The position numbers and the translations under genes were made by a program. The notes below the pieces were generated by a model. The model made no database searches and was not told the origin of the DNA. It worked only from the letters and a program-made list of their open reading frames with translations. 60,945 nt of DNA from Gammaproteobacteria bacterium (GTDB lineage: Bacteria > Pseudomonadota > Gammaproteobacteria > Pseudomonadales > PIVM01). The stretch lies in the NCBI GenBank assembly GCA_003353945.1, contig PIVM01000020.1, positions 1-60,945 on the forward strand, given 5' to 3'. Numbering within the stretch: position 1 is the first letter of the stretch; each line of letters starts with the position of its first letter. Below are positions 1 to 7,741 of the stretch, one piece after another.

Positions 1-183
1 CTTAAGCTGACCAGAAAGCAGTGGTTATCTGAGTTTGAACAGTGCCAATTTCAAACAAACCCATCTCAACAGGCTAACCATTTTCTTCACGGTAAGTTCA
101 AGCATCTATCCCGACACGTCGTTCAGGTGATCGGGCAACGGCCGTTAGAACCACCCAGTGCTGCGCCTCCCTTTCCTGCATAA
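1..183 (+). CDS. C-terminal end of an unidentified protein (cut by window edge)
   Basis: An open frame runs in from the left edge and stops at TAA 181-183, giving the last 60 residues of a protein. The visible part is polar and basic with many Gln and His, and ends in a proline-rich tail (PPSAAPPFPA). A strong intrinsic terminator starts 65 bases after the stop, which supports this being a real gene end rather than a chance frame. I do not recognise the family, and without the N-terminal part no function can be given. It is transcribed towards the molybdoenzyme operon, so the two units converge across a 640-base gap. Confidence 0.55.
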   Translation, partial: LKLTRKQWLSEFEQCQFQTNPSQQANHFLHGKFKHLSRHVVQVIGQRPLEPPSAAPPFPA

Positions 184-247
184 CAGTCTACACTGCTTTC
201 TCAAACCACCCGATTCAATTACCTGGGGATCAGCCGTGATCCGCAAA

Positions 248-288
248 CACCACCTGCAGGCCTATTATCTGCAGGTGGTGCTTTTTTG
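248..288 (+). terminator. Rho-independent terminator of the left-edge gene
   Basis: A perfect 12-bp stem (CACCACCTGCAG at 248-259 with its complement at 269-280) has a 9-base loop and is followed by CTTTTTTG. It stands 65 bases after the stop codon of the left-edge gene and points the right way to end that transcript. Confidence 0.9.
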
Positions 289-373
289 AGAAAATAATGC
301 TTTTCTAATCTCTCGCTTTCTCGAAAGACATAATATTGTCCATGTTTTGCTTTAATCGCAACGATGGTTATTT

Positions 374-430
374 CTTGCACGACGACTGTCTTTATATTTT
401 ATCCTTGCACGACGACTGTCTTTATATTTT
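374..430. repeat. 27-bp tandem direct repeat next to a T-rich tract
   Basis: The 27-base unit beginning CTTGCACGACGACTG occurs at 374-400 and again, identical, at 404-430 (period 30). It runs into a tract made almost only of T and A (421-489). There are only two copies and no regular spacers, so it is not a CRISPR array. Confidence 0.8.
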
Positions 431-821
431 TTATATTTTTATTTCTTTATATTTTTGTTTATTTATATTTTCTTTTTATTTTTTTTCTCATCGATAGAAT
501 CAGCAAGCGCGTACAACCTGTTATTGAACATTCAGACACCTCCGATCACTAACAATCCGCTCCAAGCCGCAAATTCATGCTTAGAGTAGGCGATATTGAC
601 TGACACGATTTCAATATAATCAGACGGCCATCTGCATAGAAATAGTCATTAGAAGATAACGATTCGGTCGTTTGAATAGCCGTTATTTGGCGAAGTCGAT
701 ACTTTGCCCTCTAATGGTTGAAGTGGCACGATGTTCCCGTTAAGCTCCGAGGCACAATTAAGATTACCAGCAGGAGAAAGATCTTAACACTCCCTCTCCT
801 TGGCTGGTACGGTAGGCGCGA

Positions 822-1370
822 TTAACTCGAAGCAATCCACCCCTGACTCACCGATTTCAATCCCCCTCGATCCTGAGAACTGCCATGCCAGATCGCCAGT
901 GCAATTTGCTGGTGTTGCTTCAGTGCCGCCCAGCTATTGGCTTGAAAAGTCACCGTCCAGTAGCCGTCTGACCAATCTGACTTTACACTCCAACCTTCTT
1001 TCGCCTCACTGCGTTGCATGGTGCCCATTCCTTCAGCCTGGATGCCCAGTGGTTTGTCTTTATCCGCCTGCCATATCAAGCCTTCAACCGGCTTGCCCTT
1101 CTCACCCATGGTGATCCAGGGCGCACCCGCTGTGGAGGGGACAAAAATAGCGCAGGCATCAGAAAACAAATCCGTTTCGCCTTGAACGGCGCTGACCGGT
1201 TTTTCGCAGGTCCAACGCAATTGAATACGCCAGCGTTGTCCTGCGTTTTCCACTTCCAACTGTGCTTCTTCGATACTGGGATTGACTCGATCCGCGTAGG
1301 CCTTCATCACATAGCCCCCCGGTTGCATTCCGGCCGGGGCAGCCATCAGCTTTACTGTCTCTTTTTTCAT
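822..1370 (-). CDS. Heme b (gamma) subunit of a type II DMSO-reductase-family dehydrogenase
   Basis: This 182-residue protein fits the gamma subunit of ethylbenzene, DMS, chlorate, selenate and steroid C25 dehydrogenases, which carries one heme b that takes electrons from the Fe-S subunit. In this family the heme is held by a Met and a Lys; good candidates are Met88 in ITMGEKGKPV and Lys172 near the C-terminus (LKSVS), by pattern and not by alignment. It starts at the base after the beta-subunit stop (TAAATG), so the two are translationally coupled. No signal peptide is visible, so export would need to be together with the Tat-bearing alpha subunit, or the start is wrong. It is the last gene of the operon; no TorD/EbdD-type chaperone gene follows in the window. 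Confidence 0.75.
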   Translation of the reverse strand: MKKETVKLMAAPAGMQPGGYVMKAYADRVNPSIEEAQLEVENAGQRWRIQLRWTCEKPVSAVQGETDLFSDACAIFVPSTAGAPWITMGEKGKPVEGLIWQADKDKPLGIQAEGMGTMQRSEAKEGWSVKSDWSDGYWTVTFQANSWAALKQHQQIALAIWHGSSQDRGGLKSVSQGWIASS

Positions 1371-2405
1371 TTAGCTGGCCTCCCGGTTTTTTTCGTCCAA
1401 CTTAAAGCTCTTATTCCAATCGTAAGCAATCAGCAATTTCATCAATTCACTGGGCTGACCCTGCTTTCGTTTGGCACGCTCGGCCAACAGTGCCTCCATC
1501 GCTCCATGCACGGCATCACCAAACAAACTCTCCAGATAGCTCATTGGAATACGCATTTTGCCGGTCGGACGCACTTTATTATCAAGCTTGGGAGGGCTCA
1601 TCGGCGGCACATAAAATACATTGGGACTCGTACCGTAATCAGGATGCAGAGGAATAGCCACTTTGTATTGATCCACTAATTTGTGAATTGGGCCGTCCTT
1701 ATCATCGCGATAGCCGACAAAACGCAATCGCCCAGGACACTGGCGTGCGCAAGCAGGCGCTGTGCCTTCTTCGATACGTGGCATACAGAATATGCATTTG
1801 CTTGACACTTGGCGATCGTAATCGAAATACACTTTTTTGTAAGGACAGGCTTCCACACAAAAACGATAACCTCGGCACCGATCCTGATCCACCAGCACGA
1901 TGCCGTCCTCTTCACGCTTGTATATCGCCTTACGCGGGCAAGCAGCCAGGCAACCCGGACGCTCACAGTGATTACACAGGCGCGGCAGGTAAAAATAGTG
2001 GTTCTCCTGCGGGTATTGGCCTGCTCCATGATCTTCATCCCAGTTATGCCCCCACTTGGGGTCACCTTTGGGTCTTAACCATTCCTTCTTCTTGCTGGTT
2101 TGATCAGTGGCTAATACATTCTTGTGGTTAAAGCTCCAGGCACGTCCGTATTCCGTTTCAAGGTCCGGTATTCTGCCGGGCTTAAGCTGGCCATCTTCAT
2201 CAAAGCCACCACCCATCTCCTGCCATCCTGCCGGAAATCCCTTGCCAGGGGCAGTTTCCACATTATTCCAATAACTGTAGTCAGTGCCATCATCGGTATT
2301 CCACAACTTTTTACAAGCCACCGAACAGGTATGGCAGCCCAAACATTTATTCAAATCCAGAACCATAGCGACCTGGCGCTTGGGTGTTGGTATCTTGTCT
2401 GTCAT
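1371..2405 (-). CDS. Iron-sulfur (beta) subunit of a type II DMSO-reductase-family dehydrogenase
   Basis: This 344-residue ferredoxin-type subunit moves electrons from the molybdenum subunit to the heme subunit. Four cysteine groups are visible: Cys21/24/27/31, Cys144/147/152/156, Cys177/183/187 and Cys204/207/219/223. The third group has Tyr180 where a fourth Cys would stand (CRGYRFC), the pattern linked to a [3Fe-4S] cluster in NarH- and EbdB-like proteins. The length and the long insert between groups one and two fit EbdB/DdhB/SerB. ATG 2405 follows a GAGGGGG ribosome site. It lies 15 bases after alpha and abuts gamma. There is no signal peptide, as usual for a beta subunit carried across the membrane with its Tat-tagged partner. 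Confidence 0.9.
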   Translation of the reverse strand: MTDKIPTPKRQVAMVLDLNKCLGCHTCSVACKKLWNTDDGTDYSYWNNVETAPGKGFPAGWQEMGGGFDEDGQLKPGRIPDLETEYGRAWSFNHKNVLATDQTSKKKEWLRPKGDPKWGHNWDEDHGAGQYPQENHYFYLPRLCNHCERPGCLAACPRKAIYKREEDGIVLVDQDRCRGYRFCVEACPYKKVYFDYDRQVSSKCIFCMPRIEEGTAPACARQCPGRLRFVGYRDDKDGPIHKLVDQYKVAIPLHPDYGTSPNVFYVPPMSPPKLDNKVRPTGKMRIPMSYLESLFGDAVHGAMEALLAERAKRKQGQPSELMKLLIAYDWNKSFKLDEKNREAS

Positions 2406-2420
2406 CTTGTAACCCCCTCT

Positions 2421-5390
2421 TTACACGCGCTGTTCGCTGTTTGATTGCGTGGTTTCATGTTGATTGCCAACCACTTTTGACTGATCGATCGCTCTTATGC
2501 CGCATCGCGTATCTTGCACCGCTGTACCTGGCTGATAGATATTAACGTGGTGATTGATCTGTCCATAACCGCCAGCAAGATGCAAGGGTTTGATCAGTCC
2601 GGGAATCAACCATTTATAACTCTTGTGATCAGGAAACTGGTGAGGCTCCCAGGCATGGAAGTAGAACGACACGCCAGGACGCACCATGGTGGAATACTTC
2701 ACCCGCATCTGAATGGTGGAATAGTCGTTAAAAAATTCCGCATAATCACCATCAACGATATCCAGTTTTTCCGCATCACTCGGATTCAGATACATCACAG
2801 GCTCGCCTCGTTGAAACCTCAATAACATCGGCGTATCACGCCAGCTCGAATGTATTGACCAGCGACTGTGGCAGGACACCATCCGGAAGGGGTAATCCCC
2901 ACCGGCTTTAGGCGAGGGTTTATGGGTCGCGAACGTCTCCTGCGCTTCCATAAACCAGGGGTGATCAATATAGGTCGTTAAGCGACCACTGTAGGTAGGC
3001 CAGCGATCTTTGTGTGTAGTAAACTGCGTCAGGGTGGTCAATACGCCATCACCTTTCCAGTCTGGATTATACAAATGCACCGGCCCCACGTTGTCACCGG
3101 TTGCGGTATATTTAGCAATACCGGTTTCTTTCAACGTCGCAACGCTCATACCTTCGGCCGCCTTGCTGGCTTCAATAATCTGGTCGCATAATTTTTCAGC
3201 ATCTTTGGGACCCAGATCGCCGTGATTACTGTAACGGGTATGCAGAGTCTTCCAATCCGTGGGTCTTTTACCGCAACCGTCAAACTCTGGGGTATCGCGT
3301 TCAATAGCAATGCGCTGAATCGCCTCACTGAGCAGCCAATGAATTTCATATTCATCTTTTGATTGGCCCAAGGGGGGTACCGCCGCATCGCAATAATGCA
3401 GATAAGGCACATAGGACATAGCATATTTGATACCCGACTTCTCATACCAGCCTGCCGCTGGCAACAGGTAATCCGAATGCATACCGGTGAAGGACTGTTT
3501 GACGTTGATATCAACAATCAACTCCATTTTACTCCACATGTTTTCTAGCATACGTTGCGGCAAGTTGCTGCGTCGCAGCAGGTTGGAGCCACCCGTAAAG
3601 AATATCTTGGGTGAGCCATGTCGCGGCAGTGCCGGATCCCAGCCCTTTTCTTCGGCCTCAAGAAAATAATCTTCCAGAGATCGAGGAAAATGGGGACTTA
3701 ACTCTTTATTCAGTTCCTTCTTGATACCCTGATGATGATAATTAATCGAAGTCACATTAGTGCCACAAAGCACTTCCTCTTCGTATTTGATCTCACCCTC
3801 TCGTGTAGCCTGCTCCTGGGTTTTCTTCTTCGACAGAATATCGACCGTCATATCCCAGATATCACCCGGCGTCATCAGGCCCATCAACATGGCGATTTTG
3901 CCACGCGCCCCGGAATACTCTACCTGCAACTCAGAGCCAAAGCCGTCTAGCCCAACCCAACCGGTTGCCTGGTAGCCAGCACCCTTCTTGCCGATAGCCC
4001 CTTTTAACAACAAGCACAGCAGCTTGGATCGGTTCATCAGATCCGAATGCAGATAACGGTTCGAACCCCAACTGGACAAAATCATGGGGCGTTCCGCATT
4101 GGCAAAGCCTTCGGCAAACTCCTCAATCATCTCAACGGACAGCCCGGTAACACGACTGACTGCCTCGAAGGTGTAGGGATCAAGGTGTTCTTTCAAAATC
4201 GAACCAACAGTTGCCACTTTAACTGTTTGACCATCTTTCAACTGAACTTCAAAGCGATCGTCGATGGGTGGTTCGAAATCCAAAGTCAGTAAATAGGTTT
4301 CTGCACCATGGCAACCCGGTGCGATTTCTATGGCGTTTTTCTCAGGGTGCCAGACATACAGGGTGGATTCCCCACCGTCTTCTTCCACATCCTCGCCACG
4401 CAGAAAACGACCTGTGTCCAGTCTGACCAGCAGCGGCAAATCTGTTTGTTCGCGCACATAGGCTTCATCTACATTGCCCGATTCGATGATATGCCGTGCA
4501 ACCGCCAAGCCCAGAGCGGCATCGGTGCCAGTCTCGATCGGCAACCATTGATCAGCATGGATTGCAGTCGCACTGTATTGCGGATCAATCACGCATAATT
4601 CAGCACCGTCATACTTGGCTTCATAGAGATAATGGGCATCAGCTATCTGCGTTACGGCTGGATTCATCATCCAAACGCAAAGATAATCCGACAGGAACCA
4701 CTCATCACTGGAACCCCCAGTATGGGCAAAACCCAGAGTGAGACTGGAACCATGATTCAAATCACCAATTTCTGCCCAGTTATCGGCAAAAGTGCCACCG
4801 GTCATAAAGAGAAATTTGAAACGGCCAACAGTCGTAGGACCATTCTCAAAATTGGGGCCCAAATCCTGATAAATGGTGTCTGCACCGTGTTCGCTGGCTA
4901 CATCAATCATTTTTTCAGCGATCTCATTGATCGCCTGCTCCCAACTGACCTTCTCCCACTTGCCGGAACCTCGTGGCCCAACCCGCTTCATGGGTAGCGT
5001 CAACCGACTTGGGCCGTACATGACCTCGGTATAACAGGCGCCCTTTTGGCAACCCCGGGGATTGAAATCAGGAACCCCTTCCTCAGACTGTGCATAGGTT
5101 GCGGTCTGCTCTTCCCTGACCACCACGCCGTTTTTTACATAAAGATCCCACTCACAGGCGCTACGGCAATTCGCCCAGCCGTGTGACCCCTTGGCCACGG
5201 AATCCCATGTCCAGCGCTGCCGATAAAGATCTTCCCAATTTTTTAGTTTTTCCGTTGCCCGCTTTTGTGGCTGCGCCATGGCTTTGGAAAAATGCAGTAA
5301 AGGGACAGACCCCGCCGCAAACAGCGCCGTTGCCCCACTGGCCTGCATAAACCGACGCCGAGTCAACGTGGATTTGCTTGTGGCACCCAT
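2421..5390 (-). CDS. Molybdopterin catalytic (alpha) subunit, ethylbenzene / steroid C25 dehydrogenase type
   Basis: This is a 989-residue periplasmic molybdoenzyme subunit. A Tat signal (TRRRFMQ at 10-16, then a hydrophobic stretch to the AMAQ near 40) is followed by an FS0 cluster site His70-Cys75-Cys79-Cys114; the 34-residue gap between the last two cysteines matches NarG-type enzymes. Asp210 in GDLNHGSS stands where type II enzymes have the aspartate Mo ligand. About 990 residues with a small heme gamma subunit points to the EbdA/DdhA/SerA/S25dA group, which oxidise hydrocarbons or DMS or reduce oxyanions, rather than to nitrate reductase. A sterol side chain (C25 hydroxylation with water) is a reasonable guess because of the nearby ketosteroid dehydrogenase, but the substrate cannot be read from sequence. 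ATG 5390 follows a perfect GGAGGT. It is first in the operon and has an FNR-type box about 100 bases upstream. Confidence 0.88.
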   Translation of the reverse strand: MGATSKSTLTRRRFMQASGATALFAAGSVPLLHFSKAMAQPQKRATEKLKNWEDLYRQRWTWDSVAKGSHGWANCRSACEWDLYVKNGVVVREEQTATYAQSEEGVPDFNPRGCQKGACYTEVMYGPSRLTLPMKRVGPRGSGKWEKVSWEQAINEIAEKMIDVASEHGADTIYQDLGPNFENGPTTVGRFKFLFMTGGTFADNWAEIGDLNHGSSLTLGFAHTGGSSDEWFLSDYLCVWMMNPAVTQIADAHYLYEAKYDGAELCVIDPQYSATAIHADQWLPIETGTDAALGLAVARHIIESGNVDEAYVREQTDLPLLVRLDTGRFLRGEDVEEDGGESTLYVWHPEKNAIEIAPGCHGAETYLLTLDFEPPIDDRFEVQLKDGQTVKVATVGSILKEHLDPYTFEAVSRVTGLSVEMIEEFAEGFANAERPMILSSWGSNRYLHSDLMNRSKLLCLLLKGAIGKKGAGYQATGWVGLDGFGSELQVEYSGARGKIAMLMGLMTPGDIWDMTVDILSKKKTQEQATREGEIKYEEEVLCGTNVTSINYHHQGIKKELNKELSPHFPRSLEDYFLEAEEKGWDPALPRHGSPKIFFTGGSNLLRRSNLPQRMLENMWSKMELIVDINVKQSFTGMHSDYLLPAAGWYEKSGIKYAMSYVPYLHYCDAAVPPLGQSKDEYEIHWLLSEAIQRIAIERDTPEFDGCGKRPTDWKTLHTRYSNHGDLGPKDAEKLCDQIIEASKAAEGMSVATLKETGIAKYTATGDNVGPVHLYNPDWKGDGVLTTLTQFTTHKDRWPTYSGRLTTYIDHPWFMEAQETFATHKPSPKAGGDYPFRMVSCHSRWSIHSSWRDTPMLLRFQRGEPVMYLNPSDAEKLDIVDGDYAEFFNDYSTIQMRVKYSTMVRPGVSFYFHAWEPHQFPDHKSYKWLIPGLIKPLHLAGGYGQINHHVNIYQPGTAVQDTRCGIRAIDQSKVVGNQHETTQSNSEQRV

Positions 5391-5718
5391 GAAATTACCT
5401 CCGCTCTCTCTTGCTAAAGCTCTCTTAGAATGGACTATTTTTGATGAGCTAGACTATCACCTATTAGTCTACTGGTACTATTTGCTATTCTTGATGAGAA
5501 TCAAAGGAAAATAATATAATTACGGACCACCAAGACAATTTGTCTGACAATCCACTCAAGAGCCCTTATTTTCAACATAACTATTTGTTAATTAAGATAT
5601 CTATGGGTATCACTCGCCGAACTATGACCACAGAATATAACTGGTCAACTAACTGTAGGCTTGTTATATTTCCCCGCCTCTTTCCGCCTCTCCGGCACCA
5701 TAACAAAAGCCTTGCCAA
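5391..5718. other. Divergent intergenic region between the molybdoenzyme operon and miaA
   Basis: These 328 bases hold the FNR-type box listed separately. Otherwise they are AT-rich promoter-like sequence. The open frame at 5540-5722 has no recognisable product and no ribosome site. Confidence 0.5.
5491..5504 (-). promoter_or_regulatory. FNR/Anr box upstream of the molybdoenzyme operon
   Basis: TTGATGAGAATCAA matches the FNR/Anr consensus TTGAT-N4-ATCAA at all ten fixed bases. It lies 100 bases upstream of the alpha-subunit start. A weak minus-strand -10-like TAATAG at 5461-5466 would put the box near -42, the usual position for FNR activation. A second TTGATGAG half-site occurs at 5441-5448. 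This suggests induction under low oxygen. The divergent miaA start is over 200 bases away on the other side, so the box most likely serves the molybdoenzyme. Confidence 0.65.
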
Positions 5719-6618
5719 ATGAAGGACTTTAATTTACTAGTGGTGCTAGGCGCCACTGCTTCAGGCAAAACACAACTGGCCGTACAGCTGGCCAATGCCT
5801 TATCGGGTGAAATTATTTCCGCCGATTCCCGTCAGGTATACCGTGGTCTTGATATTGGAAGCGGCAAAGATCTGCAGGAGTACGGCACCCTACCTTACCA
5901 TTTGATTGATATTGTCGACCCTGATTACGAATTCAGCGTCTTTGATTTTCAGCAACACTTTGTTAATTGTTTTGATACGCTGCATCAGCGTCAGATACTT
6001 CCCGTATTATGTGGCGGCACAGGTTTGTATCTAGAAGCGGCATTAAAGGGCTACCGCTTGGTCCAAATTGCAGAAAACCAATCCCTGCGAAACGCATTGG
6101 CAGACAAATCCCATCAGCAACTGACTGAGCAATTATTGCAACTGCGCCCGGTTCAGCACAACAACACCAATCTTCTGGATCGCGAACGGCTGATACGCGC
6201 CATTGAGATTGCAACCGGTGAGGACAGCGAGACGCAAAACCATCCCCCTTACCCCCATATTAAACCACTAATTTTCGGCACCCAGTGGGAACGTGCCGTG
6301 CTCAGACAACGCATCACACAACGCTTAAAAGACAGACTAGACAATGGCCTGATCGAAGAAGTCGACGCATTGCATAAAGCCGGTACTTCTTGGGAAAAGC
6401 TGGATTTTCTGGGGCTGGAATACCGATTTGTCAGTTATTATTTACAGGGTAAATTAAACAAAAACGATCTCTTTCAAAAATTAAATTCAGCGATTCATCA
6501 CTTTGCCAAAAAACAGGATACCTGGTTTCGTCGTATGCAGCGTCGCGGAGCAGACATTCATTGGTTGGATGGCGATGCGCATCCCTACAAGCAGGCAATG
6601 CAGCTTATTGGCAAATAG
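5719..6618 (+). CDS. miaA: tRNA dimethylallyltransferase, atypical MiaA
   Basis: MiaA transfers a dimethylallyl group to A37 of tRNAs that read UNN codons. The 299 residues show the P-loop GATASGKT (11-18), the substrate motif SADSRQVYRGLDIG (34-47) and CGGTGLYLEA near 95-104. The last third is shorter than in E. coli MiaA (316 residues). The motif reads DSRQVYRGLDIGSGKDL, not the DSALVYRGMDIGTAKP I associate with the gammaproteobacterial enzyme, and the gene is not beside mutL and hfq. It may therefore be a second, acquired copy. The gene stands alone between a divergent molybdoenzyme operon and an SDR. No strong ribosome site is visible before ATG 5719. Confidence 0.85.
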   Translation: MKDFNLLVVLGATASGKTQLAVQLANALSGEIISADSRQVYRGLDIGSGKDLQEYGTLPYHLIDIVDPDYEFSVFDFQQHFVNCFDTLHQRQILPVLCGGTGLYLEAALKGYRLVQIAENQSLRNALADKSHQQLTEQLLQLRPVQHNNTNLLDRERLIRAIEIATGEDSETQNHPPYPHIKPLIFGTQWERAVLRQRITQRLKDRLDNGLIEEVDALHKAGTSWEKLDFLGLEYRFVSYYLQGKLNKNDLFQKLNSAIHHFAKKQDTWFRRMQRRGADIHWLDGDAHPYKQAMQLIGK

Positions 6619-6666
6619 GCAAATAGGCAAATAGGCAAAATCAAGGAAGTAGTTTTACCTATTTGC
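6611..6666 (+). repeat. Octamer tandem repeat and hairpin at the end of miaA
   Basis: GGCAAATA is repeated three times from 6610 and contains the miaA stop codon. The last copy forms the left arm (6627-6640) of a 14-bp stem with one mismatch, whose right arm is 6653-6666. No T-run follows the stem, so it is a doubtful terminator. A 12-base direct repeat, AATCAAGGAAGT, occurs in the loop region (6639-6650) and again at 6715-6726. Confidence 0.55.
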
Positions 6667-6935
6667 ATCCAGCAATACCCCCTCATTCAATCTTTATTAA
6701 TTTGTCCATTGTTTAATCAAGGAAGTCGTCTTTTTAATTCAATGACAGGATCATATAAAAGCCAGTTACATTAACATCAGTTAACGCTCAGCCTCTTGGC
6801 GCATATTTCGCATTAATTAGAATTAACCATTAACCAGCCGTATGTTTAACAACTGCCCCGCTGCTTTACAGAGATCTAACATAGTCACTATGTAGTACAT
6901 ATCATTTGAGAAAACGACTAACAGGAGTACTCAGG
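6619..6935. other. Intergenic region between miaA and the SDR gene
   Basis: The region holds the hairpin and short direct repeats described separately and, near its end, the ribosome site CAGGAG (6922-6927) of the SDR gene. No other gene is apparent. Confidence 0.5.
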
Positions 6936-7697
6936 ATGAACGATCTATTTTCTCTCGATCAAAAAACCGCACTAATCACTGGCGCTTCCAGAGGCATCGG
7001 ACGCAGTATCGCGCGCGCCTATGCCCGTCAGGGTGCTACAGTTGTCCTGTGTTCGCGCAACCAAGAAGCGCTTGAATCGGTAGCTAATGAAATTAAGCCG
7101 ATGCCAGGTCGCGCAATCGTAATACCAGCCCATGTAGGACGGGCTCAGGATATCGATAAATTGCTGCTTGAATTGGAACAACGACAGATCACTGTTGACG
7201 TTCTTGTCAACAATGCCGCCACCAGCCCTATTTCAGATCGACTGGTTGATACCTCACTAGCTGCATGGCAAAAAATTATGGATATCAACTTAACCGGCCC
7301 CTTTCTTCTCTGTCGAGCGATAGGCGGAGAAATGGCTAAACGTGGCCATGGTTCGATTATTAATATTTCCTCCGCTGGTTCATTACGACCATTAGAGGGC
7401 GCTGGAGCCTATTGTGTATCAAAAGCTGCCTTAAATGCCTTGACAAAAAGTCTTGCGAAAGAACTAGGCCCCTTTGGTGTACGCGTTAACGCCATTGTCT
7501 GTGGTATTGTTGAAACAAAAATGAGTAGCGGACTACGTAAAGACAAAACGATATATGATGCTTTTATAAAAAATACGCCTTTACGCCGTCATGCCAAACC
7601 GGAAGAAGTTACCGGCGCTGCCCTTTACCTTGCCAGTAGCGCAAGCAGCTACACCACGGGAGATTTACTCTCACTGGATGGTGGTACCGGCTTATAA
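6936..7697 (+). CDS. Short-chain dehydrogenase/reductase (classical SDR)
   Basis: This 253-residue SDR is a probable cytoplasmic NAD(P)-dependent alcohol/ketone oxidoreductase. It has TGASRGIG (15-22) for the cofactor, NNAA (92-95), the catalytic Ser around 145-146 and Tyr159-x3-Lys163 (YCVSK). ATG 6936 is preferred over an in-frame TTG at 6906 because CAGGAG lies 8 bases before it and the protein then begins at the usual distance from the Rossmann glycine motif. The ending LSLDGGTGL is typical of FabG-like SDRs. The neighbouring ketosteroid dehydrogenase suggests, but does not show, a hydroxysteroid or beta-oxidation role. Confidence 0.85.
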   Translation: MNDLFSLDQKTALITGASRGIGRSIARAYARQGATVVLCSRNQEALESVANEIKPMPGRAIVIPAHVGRAQDIDKLLLELEQRQITVDVLVNNAATSPISDRLVDTSLAAWQKIMDINLTGPFLLCRAIGGEMAKRGHGSIINISSAGSLRPLEGAGAYCVSKAALNALTKSLAKELGPFGVRVNAIVCGIVETKMSSGLRKDKTIYDAFIKNTPLRRHAKPEEVTGAALYLASSASSYTTGDLLSLDGGTGL

Positions 7698-7741
7698 TTG
7701 AATATCCTCTTATCTATTGCCAGGCAATACCGAGTGTATTG

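Larger units (their letters stand above)
184..821. other. Intergenic region, 638 bases
   Basis: Apart from the terminator, the 27-bp repeat and the T-rich tract listed separately, I see no gene here. The only open frame, 364-552, encodes a Phe/Leu/Ile/Tyr string produced by the T-rich tract and is not credible. The region lies between two convergent units, and no clear terminator for the minus-strand molybdoenzyme operon is visible in it. Confidence 0.6.

Noticed and set aside
374-430. Possible CRISPR array
   Set aside because: There are only two copies 30 bases apart with a 3-base gap, so no spacers.
364-552. 62-residue Phe/Leu/Tyr-rich open frame
   Set aside because: Its composition is a by-product of a T-rich tract and a 27-bp repeat; there is no ribosome site.
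1014-1679. 221-residue open frame on the plus strand
   Set aside because: It lies antisense to the heme and iron-sulfur subunit genes, which have clear family motifs.
2421-5390. Reading of the alpha subunit as nitrate reductase NarG
   Set aside because: It is far shorter than NarG, has a Tat signal, and is paired with a small heme gamma subunit and not with a membrane NarI or chaperone NarJ.
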